Origin: Pseudooceanicola marinus
GTDB lineage: Bacteria; Pseudomonadota; Alphaproteobacteria; Rhodobacterales; Rhodobacteraceae
DNA length: 64,000 nucleotides
NCBI RefSeq assembly: GCF_002786295.1
Contig: NZ_PGTC01000009.1
Location: 372,001 to 436,000 of the forward strand
Direction: 5' to 3'
Below the pieces are notes generated by a model. That model was not told the origin of the DNA. It saw only the letters and a program-made list of their open reading frames with translations, and did no database searches. The translations under genes and the position numbers were made by a program. Below, one piece after another: positions 16,257 to 23,996 of the stretch; position 1 is the first letter of the stretch; the number at the start of each line of letters is the position of its first letter.

Positions 16257-17055
16257 CGCCCTTGCCCGTTTGCGCGATGTCACCGCCCGCTATGACGGGG
16301 TGACCGCGCTGGATCTTGTCGATCTCGATATCCCGGCGGGTCGGATCACGGCCTTCTGCGGCCCCAATGGCAGCGGCAAGTCCACCGCGCTGCGCGTGAT
16401 GCGGCGCCTGCACGCCCCCGCGCAAGGCGTCGTAGAGGTGGCTGGACGCGCCTTGCAGGACTGGTCCCCCAAGGGTCTGGCCCAGGTCGTCGCCATGCTC
16501 AGCCAGTCGCCCGATGCGCCGCCGGAACTGACCGTGCAGGACCTGGTCCGGCTGGGGCGCTTCGCGCACCGGCGCGGGTTCCGGGGGCAGACCGCCGAAG
16601 ATCGCAAGGCCTGCCAGCGCGCCCTGGCCGCGACCGAGCTTGCCGAGCTGGCCACGCGTCCCATCGGCCAGCTGTCGGGAGGACAGCGGCAACGCGCCTG
16701 GATCGCCATGACCATCGCCCAGGATACCCCGCATATCTTCCTCGACGAGCCGACGAACCATCTCGACGTGTCCCATGCGTTCGAGGTGCTGGAACTGGTG
16801 CGCCAGCTCAACCGCGCCGAGGGGCGCAGCATTGTCCTGGTGCTGCATGACCTGAACATGGCGATGCGCTATGCCGATCATGTCGTGCTGTTCCAGGAGG
16901 GGCGCGTGGTGGCAACCGGGGCAACCCGGGAGGTGCTGAGCGAGGCGCGGATCCAGGAGGTCTTTCGCATCGGCTGCAAGCTGATCGAGGTCGAGGGGCA
17001 GGAGCGGCCGGCAGTGCTGCCGTTGCCGCAGACTCCGCTGCACTCCGTCGGCTGA
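16249..17055 (+). CDS. Siderophore ABC transporter ATP-binding protein (FepC/FhuC type)
   Basis: A 268-residue ATPase. Walker A is GPNGSGKST (about residues 38-46), the signature is LSGGQRQRAWIAM, Walker B is HIFLDEPTNHLD, and the switch His is in VLVLHDLNMAMRYADH. The DLNMAxRYxDH wording is typical of the siderophore/haem/B12 import family. It energises the two FecCD permeases encoded just before it. No TonB-dependent outer-membrane receptor is adjacent, so the receptor must lie elsewhere. Confidence 0.95.
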   Translation: MADALARLRDVTARYDGVTALDLVDLDIPAGRITAFCGPNGSGKSTALRVMRRLHAPAQGVVEVAGRALQDWSPKGLAQVVAMLSQSPDAPPELTVQDLVRLGRFAHRRGFRGQTAEDRKACQRALAATELAELATRPIGQLSGGQRQRAWIAMTIAQDTPHIFLDEPTNHLDVSHAFEVLELVRQLNRAEGRSIVLVLHDLNMAMRYADHVVLFQEGRVVATGATREVLSEARIQEVFRIGCKLIEVEGQERPAVLPLPQTPLHSVG

Positions 17056-17137
17056 CACTGGCGCCGGGAGGCCGCAGAGAGCAGGAGGCCGGGCGCGGGC
17101 GCCCCTTCTCCCCTGTCGTGGCTGCGAACGGCCTCTT

Positions 17138-17926
17138 TCAGTCGCCCGCGGTCTCTTCGGGGCTGCTCGGCCCGATCGGCAGCCCGGGGCCTGCTTCGCG
17201 GTGCCAGGGGCCCCGGGTCAGGCCCAGGCTGACCTTGACCATTTCGCCGTGCTCGCGGAACAGCCCCTCGGCACGGGCGCCATCCCGATCACGGATGGCG
17301 GCGACGATGTAGTGATGCTGCAGGTGGGCGTGATGCAGGTGCAGCCGCCGTTCCGCCGGGTCCATGCGGTGAAAGCGGATGGCGGAAGGGGCCCCGAAGG
17401 GCACACGGTCGAGGACCGCGCGGACCTCGCCGAAGAGGGACCCGCCGGCGGCCTTGGCTATCGCCTCGTGGAAGGCCGCGTTCATCTGCGAATAGCGGGC
17501 CTCGTCCACCGGGCCGGTTTCGCCGGGGGCGAAGAGCGCGTCGCCCTCGGCCAGGCAGGCGTCCAGGGTGGCCGCCGTCTCGGGCGTCAGCCCGATGCGG
17601 GCGACGGACCGCGCCGCCAGCCCTTCGACGGCGGAGCGGATTTCCAGGGCCACGGCCACGTCGCTGGCCTCGTAGCGGCGCACGACGTAGCCGCGCCCGC
17701 CGGCCCGCCGCATAACGCCTTCCTCCACCAGCACCGCAAGGGCGTGGCGCACGGGGGTGCGCGATACGCCCAGGCGCTTGGCCAGCGCCGCCTCGGAGTG
17801 CTTGCAGTCCGGGTCGAGCTGTCCGGTGACGATCATGTCCCGCAGCGTGTCGGCGACCTGCTGCTGGCGCGTGCCGGTCGCGACCTCGCCGGTCTCGGGG
17901 CTGGACGTCTCGGAGGGCTGGCTCAT
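17138..17926 (-). CDS. GntR-family regulator, FadR/FCD subfamily (VanR-like)
   Basis: A 262-residue regulator. The N-terminal winged HTH (about residues 18-85) has LRDMIVTGQLDPDCKHSEAALAKRLGVSRTPVRHALAVLVEEG in pieces. The C-terminal all-helical FCD domain carries EIRSAVEGLAARSVA, a metal-ligand-type FHEAIAKAAG and HHYIVAAIRDRD. It lies 14 bp downstream of the O-demethylase gene and is cotranscribed with it. The palindrome at 19408-19425 (core TTGGGATCCCAA) is close to the Caulobacter VanR operator ATTGGATCCAAT as I remember it, which together with the neighbour suggests control by vanillate or a related methoxy compound. Confidence 0.85.
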   Translation of the reverse strand: MSQPSETSSPETGEVATGTRQQQVADTLRDMIVTGQLDPDCKHSEAALAKRLGVSRTPVRHALAVLVEEGVMRRAGGRGYVVRRYEASDVAVALEIRSAVEGLAARSVARIGLTPETAATLDACLAEGDALFAPGETGPVDEARYSQMNAAFHEAIAKAAGGSLFGEVRAVLDRVPFGAPSAIRFHRMDPAERRLHLHHAHLQHHYIVAAIRDRDGARAEGLFREHGEMVKVSLGLTRGPWHREAGPGLPIGPSSPEETAGD

Positions 17927-17940
17927 GCGGCGGGGGCTCC

Positions 17941-19311
17941 TCAGACCTGCTGACGGTAATGCGTGCGGGACGCTTCGTGGATGGGCCAGGCGTGGACGGT
18001 CGCGCGGACCTTGACCTGGCGGTGCGCCTCGACGTTGGGCTTGTCGGTGCCGCCGTCCGGCTCGCCCCAGATCACCGTCACCTCGGTGCCGACCTCGGCC
18101 ACCTCCGGGTCGAGGATCGCCAGCGAAATCCAGGCGCGTTCGTTGGACGAGAAGACCGGGCTGATCGAGACACCCACGTCACCGCCGTCGGACAGCACGC
18201 GGTCATAGGGATGCGTCGCATAGTGCGCCGAGGGCATCTCCATGTATTTCGCGGGCAGGCCGCCGTCGTCCATCATGCCGCCGAATACCTCCAGCACGTC
18301 CTCGCGGTTCCAGACCAGGGTCACCTTGCGGCGGTGCGGGCCGTCCTTCATCCGCTCCAGCGCGGCGCGGCCCAGGAAGTCGTGGTCGAACTTCACCACC
18401 CGGCCATAGTCCAGGTCCCATGGGGTCAGGTAGTAGTCCGTCACGTCATCCGAGTCGAGGCTGCCGCCGATGGTGCTGACCCCCTCGAAGCTTTGCTCGT
18501 CCAGCCATTCGCGGTAGGGGCGCATCGCCGCGCCGTCGTAGATCGCGGGCAGGGGGGAGGGCACCCAGCCCGACTCTGCCGCCGCCGAGGAATAGGCCCG
18601 CGCGCCCACCTGGCGCAGGCCATGGGCCTCGCCCGTCTTCAGCAGCGCGGCCTTGACCCGTTGGCCGTCCTCGAAGGGCCCCCAAAGCTCCAGCCCCTCG
18701 GCGCCGCCCATGCCGTGGCTCAGGGTGCGCGCGGTGCAGCCGTCGATGGTGATCTCGCCCATGTTGAAGAACTTGGTGGTCAGCGGGCCGCCCTCGTTCA
18801 CCGCGTTCAGGATCGCCAGGGCGTTCGGCCCCTGCACCTCGTAGCGGTAGGTCTTGCGCGGCTTGTCTGGGGCGTCGAGGGAGCGCTGATCGCGCTCGAC
18901 GGTGACGTCGTAGCCGCCCGTTTCGGCGTGGTACTGGATCCAGTTCGGCAGCACCGGGCGGCCGACGATATTCACCTCGTCGTCTTCCAGCCCGAAGCAG
19001 ATGGCGTCGCCGATGACATAGCCGTCCTCGTTCAGGCAGACGATCTGCTTGGCCTTGTTCTTGCCGAACTTGGCGAAGCTGTTGACGCAGAGATCGCTCA
19101 GCAGGCGGATCGTGTCGGGGCCGCGGACGTAGAGATCGGTCATGTGGAACGACTGGTCCATCAGGGCCGCGCTGTTGCGCCAGGCCTGCTGTTCCTCGAT
19201 CCAGTTGGTGAACTGCGGCGGGATCGGAAATTCGTACCGTCCGGTCTGCAGGTTCCGCATCATTCGGGCGGGGTTGGGATACCGTCCGATCTTTTCGTCC
19301 AGCGATGCCAT
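17941..19311 (-). CDS. Tetrahydrofolate-dependent O-demethylase of the LigM/DesA type (GcvT-like)
   Basis: A 456-residue relative of the glycine-cleavage T protein. It reads like LigM/DesA: FTNWIEEQQAWRNSAALMDQSFHMTDLYVRGPD, NKAKQIVCLNEDGYVIGDAICF, HGMGGAEGLELWGPFE, ESGWVPSPLPAIYDG, YREWLDEQSFEG and VKFDHDFLGRAALE (each viewed as a piece). LigM moves the methyl group of vanillate or 3-O-methylgallate to THF. The family also includes dimethylglycine- and DMSP-demethylating enzymes, so the substrate is uncertain. The start at 19311 is fixed by an AAAGGAGGAG site; an in-frame start 12 codons upstream lacks one. Followed by the GntR gene and divergent from a TRAP binding protein. Confidence 0.78.
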   Translation of the reverse strand: MASLDEKIGRYPNPARMMRNLQTGRYEFPIPPQFTNWIEEQQAWRNSAALMDQSFHMTDLYVRGPDTIRLLSDLCVNSFAKFGKNKAKQIVCLNEDGYVIGDAICFGLEDDEVNIVGRPVLPNWIQYHAETGGYDVTVERDQRSLDAPDKPRKTYRYEVQGPNALAILNAVNEGGPLTTKFFNMGEITIDGCTARTLSHGMGGAEGLELWGPFEDGQRVKAALLKTGEAHGLRQVGARAYSSAAAESGWVPSPLPAIYDGAAMRPYREWLDEQSFEGVSTIGGSLDSDDVTDYYLTPWDLDYGRVVKFDHDFLGRAALERMKDGPHRRKVTLVWNREDVLEVFGGMMDDGGLPAKYMEMPSAHYATHPYDRVLSDGGDVGVSISPVFSSNERAWISLAILDPEVAEVGTEVTVIWGEPDGGTDKPNVEAHRQVKVRATVHAWPIHEASRTHYRQQV

Positions 19312-19356
19312 CGTCTTTTCTCCTCCTTTGGCGTCCACTGCCGTCATTGACAGCTG

Positions 19357-19372
19357 ATTTGGGACTCTAATA
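19357..19372. promoter_or_regulatory. Second, degenerate copy of the GntR operator
   Basis: ATTTGGGACTCTAATA shares the half-site ATTTGGGA with the perfect palindrome 51 bp to its right, about five helical turns away. It lies between that palindrome and the leftward O-demethylase start, a position suited to cooperative repression of that gene. Confidence 0.4.
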
Positions 19373-19407
19373 GAACTTAAGGACGGAGGAGATGAGGTTT
19401 CAAGTCA

Positions 19408-19425
19408 AATTTGGGATCCCAAATT
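19408..19425. promoter_or_regulatory. Perfect 18-bp palindromic operator, VanR-like
   Basis: AATTTGGGATCCCAAATT is fully self-complementary over 18 bases. It lies between the divergent LigM-like and TRAP binding-protein genes. Its core resembles the VanR operator ATTGGATCCAAT known from Caulobacter (recalled, not looked up), with one extra G/C pair per arm. The neighbouring FCD-type GntR protein is the obvious candidate binder. Confidence 0.65.
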
Positions 19426-19487
19426 GACAAGGCGCCTCGGGACGCCCGCGCAGGCGGCGCGTCGGATCATACCCAAGGGAGGACTGC

Positions 19488-20471
19488 ATGAGACATTTCA
19501 CGAACCTGGTGGCGTCGGGCGCCATCCTCGCGGCCAGCACCGTTGCGCTGGCGGCGGAAACCCTGAACCTGGCGCATTTCGTGCCGCCGCAGCACGTGGT
19601 GACGCGCTCGACCATCGAGCCGCTTCAGGCCGGGGTGGCGGAGGCCGCGCCGGACCTGACGATCCAGGTCTACCCGGGCGGGGAGCTGGGCTCCGGCCCG
19701 CTGGAGCAATACGTGCGCGTGGTCCAGGGCACCGCCGACATCGCCTGGGGCCTGCCGGGTTATACCTCGACGCAGTTCGCCCGCACCATGATCGCGGAGC
19801 TGCCCGGCGCCATTCCCCAGGGCATGACCGGCTATGACGCGCTTTGGAATGCCTACGAGGCCGGGTTGCTGCAGGATGAGTTTCCCCGCACCGTGCCGCT
19901 GGCGCTGTATCTCTCCGAACGCAACATCTTCATCATGAAGGACCACGAGGTGCGGACGCCCGAGGACGTGGCGGGGCTGAAGCTGCGCGTGTCCGGTTCG
20001 GCCGCGGCCTCGGTGGTAAAGGCCCTTGGTGCGGTGCCGGTGCAGATGCCGGCGGGGGAGATCTACAACGCGCTGCAGACCGGGCTGGTCGACGGCGTGG
20101 TAACCGGCGCCTCTGCTGTCGGCGACTTCAAGCTGGACGAGGTGGCCAACAGCTACACCTACGGGCCGAACCTGGGGCATATCACCTTCTACCTGGTGAT
20201 GAACGAGGCGCGCTACGAGGGGCTGTCGGAAGCGCACCGCGCGGCCATCGACGGCATCGCCGGGCGCCGGCTGTCGCAATTCGCCGAGGAGGGATGGCTG
20301 GAAAGCGCGAATGCGGTGACCGAGCAGATCAAGGCGGCCGGCGACAATACGGTGATCGAACTGTCGGAGCAGGAGGCCGCCGCCTTCAACACGTTGACGG
20401 AGCCGGTGACGCAGCAGATCGTCGGCGACCTCGGGGCCAAGGACGTTCTGTCGGCGATGCGCGGCGAGTGA
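19488..20471 (+). CDS. TRAP transporter substrate-binding protein, orphan
   Basis: A 327-residue DctP-type periplasmic protein with signal peptide MRHFTNLVASGAILAASTVALA (cleavage near residue 22). Marks of the family are LNLAHFVPPQHVVTR, VYPGGELGSGPLEQYVRVVQGTADIAWG, GLKLRVSGSAAASVVKALGAVPVQMPAGEIYNALQTGLVDG and HITFYLVMN. These pieces match the conserved ligand-binding Arg strand and the 'EIYNALQ.G.VDG' helix. It follows the operator palindrome and starts an apparently single-gene transcript; no DctQ/M genes follow, so its permease must be encoded elsewhere. Context suggests a methoxy-compound ligand, but this is inference. Confidence 0.9.
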   Translation: MRHFTNLVASGAILAASTVALAAETLNLAHFVPPQHVVTRSTIEPLQAGVAEAAPDLTIQVYPGGELGSGPLEQYVRVVQGTADIAWGLPGYTSTQFARTMIAELPGAIPQGMTGYDALWNAYEAGLLQDEFPRTVPLALYLSERNIFIMKDHEVRTPEDVAGLKLRVSGSAAASVVKALGAVPVQMPAGEIYNALQTGLVDGVVTGASAVGDFKLDEVANSYTYGPNLGHITFYLVMNEARYEGLSEAHRAAIDGIAGRRLSQFAEEGWLESANAVTEQIKAAGDNTVIELSEQEAAAFNTLTEPVTQQIVGDLGAKDVLSAMRGE

Positions 20472-20528
20472 TTTCCCCCGTTTCGGCATCGCGATGACAG
20501 GTGCCGGTCCGCAGCTCACGAGGATCAT

Positions 20529-20552
20529 CAGGGCGCCCGGTATGGCGCCCTG
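20529..20552. terminator. Hairpin between convergent genes
   Basis: A perfect 9-bp stem, CAGGGCGCC (20529-20537) and GGCGCCCTG (20544-20552), with a 6-base loop. It lies in the 100-bp gap between the converging TRAP binding protein and MYG1-like genes and could terminate both. The T-run is weak on either side. Confidence 0.5.
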
Positions 20553-20571
20553 TCTTAAGGTCTGCCGTGCC

Positions 20572-21546
20572 TCAGCCCTGCACGTCAGGGGGGCAGGGCT
20601 CAGCGGTGTCGGGCGCGGGGGCAAGGCGGCGCGCCTCCTCGACGGCCAGGGCGGCCATCTGCAGGATGGCCTCTCGGCTGGTGGCGGCGGCGATGAACAG
20701 GGCCTTGTGACAGAAGGTGGCGCCGGGCACACCGCTGACCGCTTCCAGCTCGGCGCCCGAAAGGCCACCCCAGGCGGCCGGCAGGTCTGCCCGCTGTTCA
20801 AAGCCTTCGTCGTACTTGCGGATGCCGCCCAGGGTCCAGTCGCCCCCCGGACGCGGGGTCACCACGAACAACAGGTGATCGGCGCCGGCCTCGATGACGG
20901 CGGGGCGGAAGGGCATGCCCATGGGCAGTTCCAGGATCGGGCTGTCCCCGGCGGCACGCACCGCCTCCGCCGCCAGCAGCTCGGCGCGGCGCTTGGCGGC
21001 GCTGCGGGCCACGCGGGCCTCGACGAACTGCCGCGCGATCTCGACCGCGGCATGGAAGCCGCGGGTTTCGGCCTCGGGGTCTGTGTCGTCGAACACCGGC
21101 TTCAGCGTTTCGATCAGCCCGGGCAGGGTCAGCGACGACAGCGGCCCGGCCTCGGACACGCTGACGGTGCCGTTGTCGACCTGGTCGACCGGCAGCACGA
21201 ACCCGCGGTCGAAGCTGCCGTGGATCTTCTCCAGGTCCGCCTCGGGGATGTCGAAGCTTTTCAGGTAGTCCATGCCGAAGTGTTTCCAGATCAGCCCGAA
21301 GGAACTGTAGGGGGTTTCGTCCTCGCGCAGCGGGCTTTCCCGCTGGTGGTGGTCGAAGATCCGCGCCTCGGGGTCGTAGGTGCCGCCGACATCGTAGATC
21401 ACGCGGTCCGCAGCCGGGGTGATCTCCTCCCGTGCGCGGGTGCGCAGGACGCGGGCCTCGGGGTAGAGGCGCGTGAGGATGACGGTCGACAGGACTTCGT
21501 CGGCATGGAAGCCCCCGGAATGGGTGACGAGGGTGGTGATGGTCAT
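20572..21546 (-). CDS. MYG1-family (UPF0160) DHH-like hydrolase
   Basis: A 324-residue protein. The start MTITTLVTHSGGFHADEV is diagnostic of MYG1: HSGGFHADEV provides metal-binding His and Asp, followed by YDVGGTYDPEARIFDHHQRESP with the DHH-like motif. Later parts include YSSFGLIWKHFG and VDQVDNG. Eukaryotic MYG1 is a 3'-5' RNA exonuclease; bacterial members are poorly studied. The frame extends 95 codons upstream without meaning, so the ATG at 21546 is used. It stands alone; the 584 bases upstream hold no gene I can support. Confidence 0.88.
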   Translation of the reverse strand: MTITTLVTHSGGFHADEVLSTVILTRLYPEARVLRTRAREEITPAADRVIYDVGGTYDPEARIFDHHQRESPLREDETPYSSFGLIWKHFGMDYLKSFDIPEADLEKIHGSFDRGFVLPVDQVDNGTVSVSEAGPLSSLTLPGLIETLKPVFDDTDPEAETRGFHAAVEIARQFVEARVARSAAKRRAELLAAEAVRAAGDSPILELPMGMPFRPAVIEAGADHLLFVVTPRPGGDWTLGGIRKYDEGFEQRADLPAAWGGLSGAELEAVSGVPGATFCHKALFIAAATSREAILQMAALAVEEARRLAPAPDTAEPCPPDVQG

Positions 21547-22130
21547 GGGGCGCGTCCTGCTGTCTGTCTTGGCTGCGCCCCCAATGGCAGGAGCGGCGCC
21601 GTTTTCCCAGCGGGAAGTTGCGAATTCCGGCGCGGGCGATTGCACCGGCGGGCAGGTTCGGATCGCCCAAGTGACGGGTGATTTGCAGCAGAGTCTGCCG
21701 ATGCCGCGACAGTTCGGCCCCGGAGGCAGGGGGCGTGCTGCCCGGACGGGACCGATCCAAGCGGAATTCTCCAACTGGCGGGAGGAGCCGTCGGCGCATT
21801 TCGCCGCCTGTCCCTTCGATAGGGTCAGCACGACGGAAGGGCGCGGTCAGCGTGTCCTCCTGCCGGAACTGCATCGCTCCGGATCGCACCTGGGTGGCGC
21901 TGGACAGCGTTGAGGAGAACGTGGCGGCCGGGGGAGCGCCGGTGACCCTGACCTGTGGGAGCCGAACGGCGGGGCGAACCGCCCCACGGTCAAAGGGTCA
22001 CGTGCAGATGCCGCTGCGGGGGAGGGGATCGGCTGGCCCTTCTCGAAAAGCGTCCGGGCAGGCTGTTGCGCCGCCTGACGTCCTCCCGTCAGGCGCGCTG
22101 CCCGTGCGCCGCTTCTCGTGGCGGGTGGGA
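21547..22130. other. Intergenic stretch without a recognisable gene
   Basis: This GC-rich stretch between two leftward genes shows only overlapping open frames with Arg/Ala/Pro-rich, shadow-like products. It holds the promoter region of the MYG1-like gene at its left end and a hairpin (22072-22095) past the LuxR gene at its right end. Nothing else was recognised. Confidence 0.5.
22072..22095 (-). terminator. Hairpin after the LuxR-type regulator gene
   Basis: CGCCTGACG (22072-22080) and CGTCAGGCG (22087-22095) form a perfect 9-bp stem with a 6-base loop. An outer GGGCAG/CTGCCC pairing may extend it. It lies about 35 bases past the stop of the leftward regulator gene. There is no strong T-run. 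Confidence 0.5.
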
Positions 22131-23009
22131 TCAGCCCTCCGCGGCGCGGGCCGTGGCCTCGGGGCAGTCTGTCTTGCCGGAGGGGCCAAAACTGCCGCGC
22201 AGCCACAGGGCCATCAGCTCGGATCGGCTGCGGACGCTGTATTTGCGGAAGATCCGCTTTACATGGCCGTGGGTCGTGTGGCGGCTCTGGTTGACGACCT
22301 CGGCGATGGCCTTCTCGCTCAGCCCATCCAGCAGCCCGCGCAGGACCATGCGCTCGGCCTCCGTCAGAGGGGACTGAACCACGCCGATCCCCTCGTTCAG
22401 CATCTGCTGGCGATAGAACCAGCGCAGGCCGCGCAGGCAGAAGCGCAGGATGGAGCGTTCCGCTTCGCCGAAGGCTGGGCGCTCGGGGCCGCGATGCAGG
22501 CCCAGATGCACCTCGGCGCGGTCACAGACGGGAATGCTGATCCACAGCGACGAGGCACGACCGATGTCGGTGTAGTACTCGCGGAAACCGCGGCCTTCGA
22601 ACCAGGTGGCCTCGACCATTTCGTCCAGGGATTCGATGCGGAACTGGCCGGCGCGCTGCGCCGCGGTGATCGCCGTCTGATCCGGTTCACCCCGTTCCAT
22701 TTCGCGAATGGCCTGGCGGATCCGGTCGCTTGCCACCGGGTCATCCGGGCAATTCTGCACGAGGCGCGGTCGCCAGCCCAGCATCGGGTCCCCCTCGGGA
22801 GCCTCATCCAGCTTCATGAAGCCGATCCACTCGGCATTCGTGGCCCCCACCAGGTCGCTGAGCACCTGAAGCAGGTGGTTGCGGGCGATATGTCCACGAC
22901 TGGCCTCGAAATCGGCCAGTTCATCCCAGAGCGTGAAGACACGTTCCTTCCAGGTGTCACCTCCGTGGCTTGGATCGTGAATGGGGTGTGTCAGACTGTC
23001 TTGTAGCAT
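22131..23009 (-). CDS. LuxR-type transcriptional regulator beside the adhesin locus
   Basis: A 292-residue protein. The C-terminal 65 residues are a LuxR/FixJ-type HTH: LTEAERMVLRGLLDGLSEKAIAEVVNQSRHTTHGHVKRIFRKY in pieces, then SVRSRSELMALWLRG. The N-terminal 200 residues have no response-regulator phospho-acceptor pattern and no acyl-homoserine-lactone-binding signature that I can recognise. They contain many Trp/Phe and may form a GAF-like sensor (LISVPVC-like strand IWISIPVCDRAEVHLGLHRG). It lies directly downstream of the CsgG/HfaB-type locus in the same direction, recalling the LuxR-type CsgD of curli systems. Regulation of that locus is inference. Confidence 0.85.
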   Translation of the reverse strand: MLQDSLTHPIHDPSHGGDTWKERVFTLWDELADFEASRGHIARNHLLQVLSDLVGATNAEWIGFMKLDEAPEGDPMLGWRPRLVQNCPDDPVASDRIRQAIREMERGEPDQTAITAAQRAGQFRIESLDEMVEATWFEGRGFREYYTDIGRASSLWISIPVCDRAEVHLGLHRGPERPAFGEAERSILRFCLRGLRWFYRQQMLNEGIGVVQSPLTEAERMVLRGLLDGLSEKAIAEVVNQSRHTTHGHVKRIFRKYSVRSRSELMALWLRGSFGPSGKTDCPEATARAAEG

Positions 23010-23168
23010 GGCCTCCCCTCCTTGCTCTGGAGTACAAATTTAACAAGTCGTTTCATCTAAAACAGCACGAAAGCGTGTGGGTTGCTGCACGCGTAGGGGG
23101 AGAAGTGTTTTTTGGGTGGGGTCCGCCGGTTGTCCGGCGTACCCCTTTGGTTTTCGCTGATGCGATGA

Positions 23169-23894
23169 TCAGTTGGTCGGATCGCCGAAGACGGCGCCGG
23201 TGATGGCGGCGGTCACGGTGCTGGTGTTGATCGCGCCAGCTGCGGTGGTGCCGACTTCGCCGATCGAGCCGTTGCCGGAGAAGTTGATCGTCGCGGTACC
23301 GGTGATTTCGCCGGTGTTGGCGGCGATCTGCTCGACGCTCACACCGGTGCCGGCTGCCATGGCGTAGTTGGCCGCGGAGTCGGTGGAGCTGGTGGCGGCC
23401 GAGGAGCTGGTGTTGATGGAGCCAGCCGTTTCGGTCAGGTCCACGGTGCCGTTGTTGACAGCGCCCAGAGCGGTTGCCGAAACGTCACCAAGTGCAACGG
23501 TGGTCGCGCCGACCTCACCCGAGAAGGCACCTTCGGTGATGATCGAGTTATCTTCCATCCAGTCGATGGCCAGAGCACCTTCGGTTGCGTTGCTTGCGAC
23601 GCCGTCAGTGGCGCTGGTGGCGAAGCTTGCGCTACCAGCGGCATCCAGGATGTCGTTGGTGGTGGTGCTGAAATCGCCAGCCAGCGCACCGCCGGCGGAG
23701 CCGTCAACGGTGATGTCGATGGAGCCGTCGATGGCTGCGTCGTTGCCAGCGATCGAGCTGATCAGAGCCGACACTTCTTCGTCGGTGTCTGCAATCAGGG
23801 TGTTGATGCTGGGGATCACCTGGGCGGAGCCCATGGTCGGCAGCATGGCGGTGGCGCCGAAGACGGCGGCTACAGCAAGTTTCTTGTGAAGCAT
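23169..23894 (-). CDS. Secreted repetitive beta-rich surface protein (candidate adhesin subunit)
   Basis: A 241-residue protein with a signal peptide (MLHKKLAVAAVFGATAMLPTMGSAQ, cleavage near residue 24-25). The mature part is low in charge, has no Cys and is rich in Ala, Ser, Thr, Gly, Asn and Asp. Degenerate repeats such as VSATALGAVNNGTVDL and VGTTAAGAINTSTV recur with alternating small/hydrophobic residues, the pattern of beta-solenoid or curlin-like surface proteins. It starts after a CTGGAGGAAG site and is 102 bp downstream of the CsgG/HfaB-type gene. In Caulobacter the third gene of hfaABD also encodes a repetitive holdfast-anchor protein; equivalence here is inference from order and composition. 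Confidence 0.7.
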   Translation of the reverse strand: MLHKKLAVAAVFGATAMLPTMGSAQVIPSINTLIADTDEEVSALISSIAGNDAAIDGSIDITVDGSAGGALAGDFSTTTNDILDAAGSASFATSATDGVASNATEGALAIDWMEDNSIITEGAFSGEVGATTVALGDVSATALGAVNNGTVDLTETAGSINTSSSAATSSTDSAANYAMAAGTGVSVEQIAANTGEITGTATINFSGNGSIGEVGTTAAGAINTSTVTAAITGAVFGDPTN

Positions 23895-23996
23895 AATTGT
23901 CTTCCTCCAGAGTTGTTGGCCCTGCCACCTGAGGGCCTGAAATCAATTTCGGTGGCTTCCCCCGTCCCGTACCAGGCGTGGAAATCTGTCTGTCGA

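Noticed and set aside
15072-16283. Leftward frame across the second FecCD gene
   Set aside because: Gln/Arg/His-rich shadow of a clear permease.
21547-22130. Search for a hidden gene or RNA in the gap
   Set aside because: Only overlapping Arg/Pro-rich frames and a terminator-like hairpin; no tRNA-like cloverleaf or riboswitch core was recognised.
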